The translations under genes and the position numbers were made by a program. The notes beneath the pieces were generated by a model. That model worked only from the letters and a program-made list of their open reading frames with translations, searched no databases and had not been told where the DNA came from. Positions 34,457-38,619 of a DNA stretch of 38,619 nucleotides are shown one piece after another (positions within the stretch are counted from its first letter, which is position 1; each line of letters opens with the position of its first letter). The stretch covers positions 1 to 38,619 of the forward strand of contig CAMDAQ010000011.1 of the NCBI GenBank assembly GCA_945888705.1, given 5' to 3'. Origin of the DNA: Singulisphaera sp. GP187 (GTDB taxonomy: Bacteria > Planctomycetota > Phycisphaerae > Phycisphaerales > SM1A02).

Positions 34457-35308
34457 TCACTCGCCCGGGATGTGCGTGATGACGCCTTCCCAGGGACTGC
34501 TCGCGCTGGCGAACTTCCGTCGCGGGATGCGGCCGCTGCGCGCGCCGTGCCAGCCTGCCTCGAGGGCGAGTCGCATCGCATGCGCCATGCGCACGGGATC
34601 CTTGGCATGCGCGATGCCGGTGTTGAGCAGCACGCCGTCCGCGCCGAGCTCCATGGCGATCGTGATGTCGCTCGGCGTCCCCACGCCGGCATCCACGATG
34701 ACGGGATAGTCGGGCGATCCGCCGTGCGAGGGATCCTTCAGCAACTCGAGGATGATCGCGATCGCGCTGGGATTGGCGATGCCACGGCCCGAACCGATGG
34801 GACTGCCCGCTGGCATGACGCTGGTGGCACCCGCATCACGGAGCCGCACGGCCATGATCGGATCGTCGCTCGAGTAGCACAGCACCTCGAAGCCATCCTT
34901 GACGAGTTCGCGGCAGGCTTCGAGCGTGCCCACCGGATCGGGCAGGAGCGTCATGCGGTCGCCGAGCACCTCAAGCTTCACCCAGCGTGCGCCGGCGTTG
35001 CCCAGTTGCTCGAGGAGCTCGCGACCCAGGCGTGCGACGCGGATGGCATCGTCGGCGCTGAAGCAGCCGGCCGTGTTGGGGAGGATGGTGTAGCGATCGG
35101 TGTCGAGGGCATCGAGCAGCGATCGCCCGTTCGCATCGACAAGGCGTTCGCGTCGCACCGCAACCGTCACCGCGGTGCAGCCGCTTGCCTCGAGCGCGGC
35201 GTTCATGGTGGCGTGGTCGGGGTACTTGCCCGTGCCGGTCACGAGCCGGCTGCGGAGCGCGAACGAGCCAACGGTGAGCGGGGGCGGGTTCATGGTCGTT
35301 GCATGCAT
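34457..35308 (-). CDS. thiG: Thiazole synthase
   Basis: 283 residues. The family segments [28 protein letters not shown] (Schiff-base Lys about 110), [12 protein letters not shown] and [10 protein letters not shown] are all present. It joins deoxyxylulose-5-phosphate, a glycine-derived imine and the sulfur carried by ThiS into the thiazole phosphate of thiamine. ATG 35308 is chosen over 35293 because GGAGG lies 8 bases upstream, inside the end of thiS. It starts 4 bases after the thiS stop. Confidence 0.95.
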   Translation of the reverse strand: MHATTMNPPPLTVGSFALRSRLVTGTGKYPDHATMNAALEASGCTAVTVAVRRERLVDANGRSLLDALDTDRYTILPNTAGCFSADDAIRVARLGRELLEQLGNAGARWVKLEVLGDRMTLLPDPVGTLEACRELVKDGFEVLCYSSDDPIMAVRLRDAGATSVMPAGSPIGSGRGIANPSAIAIILELLKDPSHGGSPDYPVIVDAGVGTPSDITIAMELGADGVLLNTGIAHAKDPVRMAHAMRLALEAGWHGARSGRIPRRKFASASSPWEGVITHIPGE

Positions 35309-35312
35309 GGCG

Positions 35313-35513
35313 TCATCCTCCACCGACCAGCGTGACCACCTCGACCCGGTCGTCATGCTTCAGGGGCGTCTCGCCGTGCAGCCGCTTGGGCACCAGCGCG
35401 CGGTTCACTTCGACGGCGCAGATCGAACGCTCGAGGCCGAGGCGGCCGAGCAGGTCGGTGACGCGCTCGCCATCGGGGAGTTCCATCGATTGTCCGTTCA
35501 CGGTCACGAGCAT
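35313..35513 (-). CDS. thiS: Sulfur carrier protein ThiS
   Basis: 66 residues, ubiquitin-like fold size. M-L-V-T-V-N-G-Q, the [12 protein letters not shown] strand and the end [10 protein letters not shown] are typical; the C-terminal glycines are adenylated and thiocarboxylated by ThiF. The tail is Gly-Gly-Gly rather than the usual Gly-Gly. Its codons GGT GGA GGA TGA contain the Shine-Dalgarno for thiG. TAGGAT 7 bases before the ATG predicts a leaderless message. thiF and thiC are not in the window. Confidence 0.93.
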   Translation of the reverse strand: MLVTVNGQSMELPDGERVTDLLGRLGLERSICAVEVNRALVPKRLHGETPLKHDDRVEVVTLVGGG

Positions 35514-35519
35514 CGCTCC

Positions 35520-35526
35520 TATCCTA
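35520..35526. promoter_or_regulatory. Shared bidirectional -10 box of thiS and the divergent lipoprotein
   Basis: TATCCTA reads TATCCT on plus, 6 bases before GTG 35532, and TAGGAT on minus, 7 bases before the thiS ATG at 35513. One 7-base element thus fits the leaderless spacing in both directions. Only 18 bases separate the two start codons. Confidence 0.5.
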
Positions 35527-35531
35527 GTGCC

Positions 35532-36314
35532 GTGCGTCATGCCGTCATCATGCTCTTCTCGTGTGCAGCGCTTGTCGCGTGCAGCAAGCCGGCCATCGAC
35601 ACCAGTACCCCCGAGGCCTTGCTCGAGGCGGTCCGGGTCGCAGTCGAGGATGGCCGCCCCGAGATCCTGCCTGACCTGATCGATGTCCCCGTGCGCGAGG
35701 TCGAATTCGCCGACGGCGTGACCGAGGCGAGTGCCGTCGAGGACGTGCGGGGCAAGCTGAAGGACATGCTGGCCCAGCTCTGGCGCGTGACGGTCAAGCT
35801 CCGCGAGCGCTTCCCCGGGCAGGTCACCAAGGAACTTGCGGCGGCGCAGTCCGACCTGGTGCCCAAGGACTTTCGCGAGGGCTTCGCGCGGTTCTTCTCG
35901 GATCCCTTCGGTGAAGTCCAGCGGGAGCGGGTGAACCTGAAGGCCGAGGATCTCGGCGACGGCACCGCGGCGCTGCTCTGGAAGGATGAGCCGCTCTGGG
36001 GCGGGGCGATCGCGATCGAGGAGCGCTCGGGTGGCTGGCGGTTCGTGGTGCCTGTGGACCTTCTGCGATCGAACGAGTACTTCCCCGACACGCGCGAGGA
36101 GTGGGCGATCCTGGCGAGCATGATGCTGGGCATCGAGAATTCGCTCTCGGACTTCGAGCGCGAACTCGACGAGGGGAAGTTCCGCGACCTCAAGGCCGCG
36201 AGCACGCGGGTCGGCCGCCTCGTCGGCGAGAGCGTGGTCGTGCAGAGCGTGATCTACGCGATGATGAAGCGCGAGGATCAGGGTGACGCGACGAAGAGCC
36301 GCGACACCAGGTAG
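35532..36314 (+). CDS. Hypothetical lipoprotein
   Basis: 260 residues from GTG 35532, giving M-R-H-A-V-I-M-L-F-S-C-A-A-L-V-A-C with a lipobox Cys at residue 17; an ATG six codons later is an alternative but lacks the basic start and the promoter spacing. The mature part is mostly helical and charged, with a central domain (D-L-G-D-G-T-A-A-L-L-W-K-D-E-P-L-W-G-G, then G-W-R-F-V-V-P-V-D) resembling small NTF2- or DUF4878-like folds. This is a loose impression, not a recognised match. Its last 37 bases overlap the end of the antiporter gene on the other strand. Confidence 0.78.
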   Translation: MRHAVIMLFSCAALVACSKPAIDTSTPEALLEAVRVAVEDGRPEILPDLIDVPVREVEFADGVTEASAVEDVRGKLKDMLAQLWRVTVKLRERFPGQVTKELAAAQSDLVPKDFREGFARFFSDPFGEVQRERVNLKAEDLGDGTAALLWKDEPLWGGAIAIEERSGGWRFVVPVDLLRSNEYFPDTREEWAILASMMLGIENSLSDFERELDEGKFRDLKAASTRVGRLVGESVVVQSVIYAMMKREDQGDATKSRDTR

Positions 36315-37738
36315 AGCGTGGGCAGGAGCACCAAGCAGGACCAGCCGAGGTATCCGAAGAAGCTCGGCATGCGCACGCCGCGCTGCTCGGCGATCGCCTT
36401 CACCATGAAGTTGGGTCCGTTGCCGATGTAGGTCATGGCTCCCATGAAGACCGCGCCCAGGCTCACCGCCGAGAGCAGCGGTTCAGAGACCGTGCCCAGG
36501 TCGCCGACGGAGATCTGTGCCGCCCCATCGATCGGGGTGGCGACTGCAGTCTGCAGGAAGACGAGGTACGTGGGCGCGTTGTCGAGCACGGCGCTCAGGC
36601 TGCCGGTGGCCCAGAAGTAACCCATCGGCGTGGTGATGCCCAGCGCGGCGCCTTTGGCCTGCAGCACCATCAGCGGCACCTGCATCGTGACGAAGATCCC
36701 GATGAAGAGCGCGGCGACCTCGGCGATCGCGCCGAAGTCGAACTCGTTGGCCTTGCGCACCGCATCCTTGGTGAAGGACATGCTCATGGCGCACAGCCCG
36801 AGCATGAGCAGCTCGCGCAGGTAGGGGAAGGGCTTCCACTCGGTGCCCGGCAGCGGCCGGCTCGGATCCACCGTGGCCACGACGAGCACCACCAGCAGCA
36901 GCCAGACGATGTTCAGCTGGCCGTCGATCGAGATCCTGCGTCGAGCGTGCTCGTCACGCGAGATGTCCGCGCGCCGCTCGGCCTTCCACTCGTGGCGGTC
37001 CCAGAGGAAGTACAGCACCAGCAGGATGCCGTTGACGGTGGCCCACTCCTGCCAGAGCGACAAGGTCCACAGGAACGGCACGCCCTTGAGGTAGCCGAGG
37101 AACAGCGGCGGATCGCCGAGCGGCAGCAGCAGGCCGCCGCAGTTGCTCACGAGAAAGATGAAGAAGATCGCCGTGTGCGCGACCTTGTGGCGCTCCTTGT
37201 TCACCGAGAGCAGGAAGCGGATGAGGACCATGCTCGCGCCGGTGGTGCCGATCGCGCTCGCGAGCACGGTGCCGATCGCCAGGATCACCGTGTTGGTGCC
37301 CGGGTGGGCGGGCAGGTTCCCGCGGATCGCAATGCCCCCGGAGATCACGTAGAGCGAGAAGAGCAGGACGATGAAGGGGATGTACTCGTCGAGCACCGCA
37401 TGGCCGGTCAGGGTGGCGGCATGGCCGGCTCCCATGGTGGCGGCGATCCAGGCGAGCGTGGCCACGCCGCAGGTGGCGGCGACGGCGAGACGGCTGACGT
37501 TGCTGTGCCACCAACCGGCGATCGCGGGAATCAGCGGGAAGACCGCAATCGCCAAGAGCAGGAACGCGAACGGCGCGGCACCGAGCACCCATGATGCGGG
37601 GAGTTCGGGCTTCGCATGGACCCCATCGTGATGACCGAGCAGCCCGCCGACGAGGGCGGCCACGATGACGAGGCAGCCAATGATGGCGATCGAACGGACC
37701 ACGATGGATGGTCCTCGGTGATGGGCGGCGTGGCTCAT
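36278..37738 (-). CDS. Sodium:proton antiporter, NhaD/ArsB-type ion transporter superfamily
   Basis: 486 residues with about a dozen membrane segments. The N-terminus is His-rich (M-S-H-A-A-H-H). Two half-repeats carry the family landmarks: S-N-C-G-G-L-L-L-P-L-G-D-P-P-L-F-L-G and S-A-V-L-D-N-A-P-T-Y-L-V-F, followed by G-A-M-T-Y-I-G-N-G-P-N-F-M-V. These resemble NhaD-type Na+/H+ antiporters and the related CitMHS_2 carriers. It probably exchanges Na+ for H+ across the cytoplasmic membrane; dicarboxylate transport is the alternative. Its 3' end overlaps the convergent lipoprotein by 37 bases. TATCCT 6 bases before ATG 37738 predicts a leaderless start. Confidence 0.87.
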   Translation of the reverse strand: MSHAAHHRGPSIVVRSIAIIGCLVIVAALVGGLLGHHDGVHAKPELPASWVLGAAPFAFLLLAIAVFPLIPAIAGWWHSNVSRLAVAATCGVATLAWIAATMGAGHAATLTGHAVLDEYIPFIVLLFSLYVISGGIAIRGNLPAHPGTNTVILAIGTVLASAIGTTGASMVLIRFLLSVNKERHKVAHTAIFFIFLVSNCGGLLLPLGDPPLFLGYLKGVPFLWTLSLWQEWATVNGILLVLYFLWDRHEWKAERRADISRDEHARRRISIDGQLNIVWLLLVVLVVATVDPSRPLPGTEWKPFPYLRELLMLGLCAMSMSFTKDAVRKANEFDFGAIAEVAALFIGIFVTMQVPLMVLQAKGAALGITTPMGYFWATGSLSAVLDNAPTYLVFLQTAVATPIDGAAQISVGDLGTVSEPLLSAVSLGAVFMGAMTYIGNGPNFMVKAIAEQRGVRMPSFFGYLGWSCLVLLPTLYLVSRLFVASP

Positions 37739-37744
37739 GGCGCG

Positions 37745-37750
37745 AGGATA
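37745..37750 (-). promoter_or_regulatory. Predicted -10 box, leaderless start of the antiporter
   Basis: TATCCT on the minus strand, 6 bases before ATG 37738, the same hexamer and gap as rsmD. Confidence 0.5.
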
Positions 37751-37776
37751 GTCAGGGCTGCAGCGATGCTGGGCGA

Positions 37777-37782
37777 TACGCT
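37777..37782 (+). promoter_or_regulatory. Predicted -10 box, leaderless start of the NHL-propeller gene
   Basis: TACGCT, 6 bases before ATG 37789. Confidence 0.45.
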
Positions 37783-37788
37783 CCCCGC

Positions 37789-38619
37789 ATGGCCGTCGAT
37801 TGCCCACAGCACGCCCAGCCCGTGGCACAGGTCGAGGACCTTCGCGGCGCATGCGGTGTTGCGTTTGTCAAGACTGCGTTAGCGCGATCGCTCGGACTGC
37901 CCGAGGGCGTCGAAGGCATGATCGTGCTTGAAGGGGAGCGCGGCACGCTGCGTGTCGTGGGCGAATTGGGTGCTGGTGCTGAACTCGCGCTGACGCCGCC
38001 CTTGCGTGCGCCGGTCGCCATCGCTGCAGACGACGAAGCGCTGCTGGTCGTGGAGCGGGCGCCTCCGCGGATCCGCATCGTGCACGGCAGCGTGACGCGC
38101 TACATCGGTGATGCCGTGCTCCGTGAGCCGGTGGCCGTCGCGGCGCATGGCACGCGGATTGCGGTGGCAGATGCCGCGCTGCGGCAGGTGCTGGTCTTCG
38201 ATCTCGCTGCTCCGGCCAATGCGGTCGTCGCGCGAGCCGATGGGGTGGCGCCCGCCGGCGTCGCGTTCGATGCCGACGGACGGCTCTGGTGGACGGACGC
38301 TGCAACGCACCGGGTTCATCGATGGGTCACCACGCAGCCGGGGCCCGGCGATGCGTTCGGCGAGCGCGGCGCGTTCCCCGGGCAGTTCACGGAACCAACC
38401 GGCATCACCTGCCGCGATGGGTGCGTGTACGTCTGTGATCATCTGAACCACCGCATCGCGGTGCTGGACCAATCGACTGGTCGCATGGCGGGTTGGTGGG
38501 GGATGCACGCCGTGATCCCGCGGCAGGGCAAGGGGCGCATCCACTATCCCGATGCCCTCGCGTTCACGCCCGATGGTGCGCGCGCGCTCGTCTGCGAAGG
38601 CTTCGAGGATCGCGTGCAG
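37789..38619 (+). CDS. NHL-repeat beta-propeller protein, N-terminal part
   Basis: The frame runs from ATG 37789 without a stop to the window edge, giving 277 residues and continuing outside. No signal peptide is visible at this start. From about residue 75 the sequence falls into blades of about 40 residues with the NHL pattern, clearest in F-P-G-Q-F-T-E-P-T-G-I and V-Y-V-C-D-H-L-N-H-R-I-A-V-L-D, and in V-A-F-D-A-D-G-R-L-W-W-T-D. Such propellers bind proteins, peptides or, in some cases, hydrolyse substrates such as lactones. The first 60 residues are outside the repeats. It is divergent from the antiporter across 50 bases. The missing C-terminus prevents a finer call. Confidence 0.8.
   Translation, partial: MAVDCPQHAQPVAQVEDLRGACGVAFVKTALARSLGLPEGVEGMIVLEGERGTLRVVGELGAGAELALTPPLRAPVAIAADDEALLVVERAPPRIRIVHGSVTRYIGDAVLREPVAVAAHGTRIAVADAALRQVLVFDLAAPANAVVARADGVAPAGVAFDADGRLWWTDAATHRVHRWVTTQPGPGDAFGERGAFPGQFTEPTGITCRDGCVYVCDHLNHRIAVLDQSTGRMAGWWGMHAVIPRQGKGRIHYPDALAFTPDGARALVCEGFEDRVQ

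Overview
The window is GC-rich and densely coded. It carries 31 protein genes, two of them cut by the window edges, plus one predicted 8-codon leader peptide. I see no rRNA, tRNA, CRISPR array, transposase or phage gene. The gene content points to a Gram-negative planctomycete, probably of the Phycisphaerae type. The pointers are a secreted protein with a Pro-Ala-Pro/hydrophobic/Arg-Arg-Arg-Arg tail (a PEP-CTERM-like sorting signal), a secreted alpha/alpha-toroid protein, a secreted HExxH protein, KdsD (Kdo synthesis, hence LPS), an AsmA-like giant, and a valyl-tRNA synthetase with an extra insertion after KMSKS. The lineage is inferred from gene families; no marker gene was compared.

Layout. 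1-2377 (+): end of a carotenoid desaturase/oxidase, an acyltransferase and a glycosyltransferase, overlapping in series, which looks like carotenoid glycosyl-ester tailoring. 2441-4396 (-): an ABC exporter, divergent from an EEP-fold lipoprotein (4431-5690). 5706-13834 (-): a five-gene operon joined by four 4-base start/stop overlaps, in transcription order AsmA-like giant, LOG-family protein, lipoprotein, phosphatidylserine synthase, TrpB. 13881-14629 (+): a leader peptide and a pteridine-reductase-type SDR. 14706-15713 (-): a TPR lipoprotein. 15775-20063 (+): valS and a coupled HExxH lipoprotein. 20073-21460 (-): rsmD and an alpha/beta hydrolase. 21500-24897 (+): a toroid protein and speA, followed by two tandem REP-like hairpin units and a terminator belonging to the convergent sorting-signal protein gene (25073-25678). 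25990-26988 (-) kdsD, divergent from scpA (27047-27838, +). 27851-31214 (-): rpsB and tsf, then dacB from its own promoter. 31479-34357 (+): phosphomannomutase and a membrane-inserted NTPase-like gene. 34457-35513 (-): thiS-thiG. 35532-36314 (+): lipoprotein. 36278-37738 (-): Na+/H+ antiporter-type carrier. 37789-end (+): NHL-propeller protein.

The most notable signal is not a gene but a start-site grammar. The first gene of nearly every transcription unit has a TANNNT hexamer (TACACT, TATCCT, TACCCT, TAGGAT, TAGCAT, TACGCT, TACAGT, TATGAT) ending 6-9 bases before its start codon, without a convincing Shine-Dalgarno. This is the expected layout of leaderless mRNAs. Downstream genes instead use Shine-Dalgarno sequences or stop/start overlaps, while rpsB, speA and the sorting-signal gene appear to have real 5' leaders. 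The same grammar predicts the 8-codon leader peptide before the SDR gene and a shared, near-palindromic -10 box driving thiS and the divergent lipoprotein.
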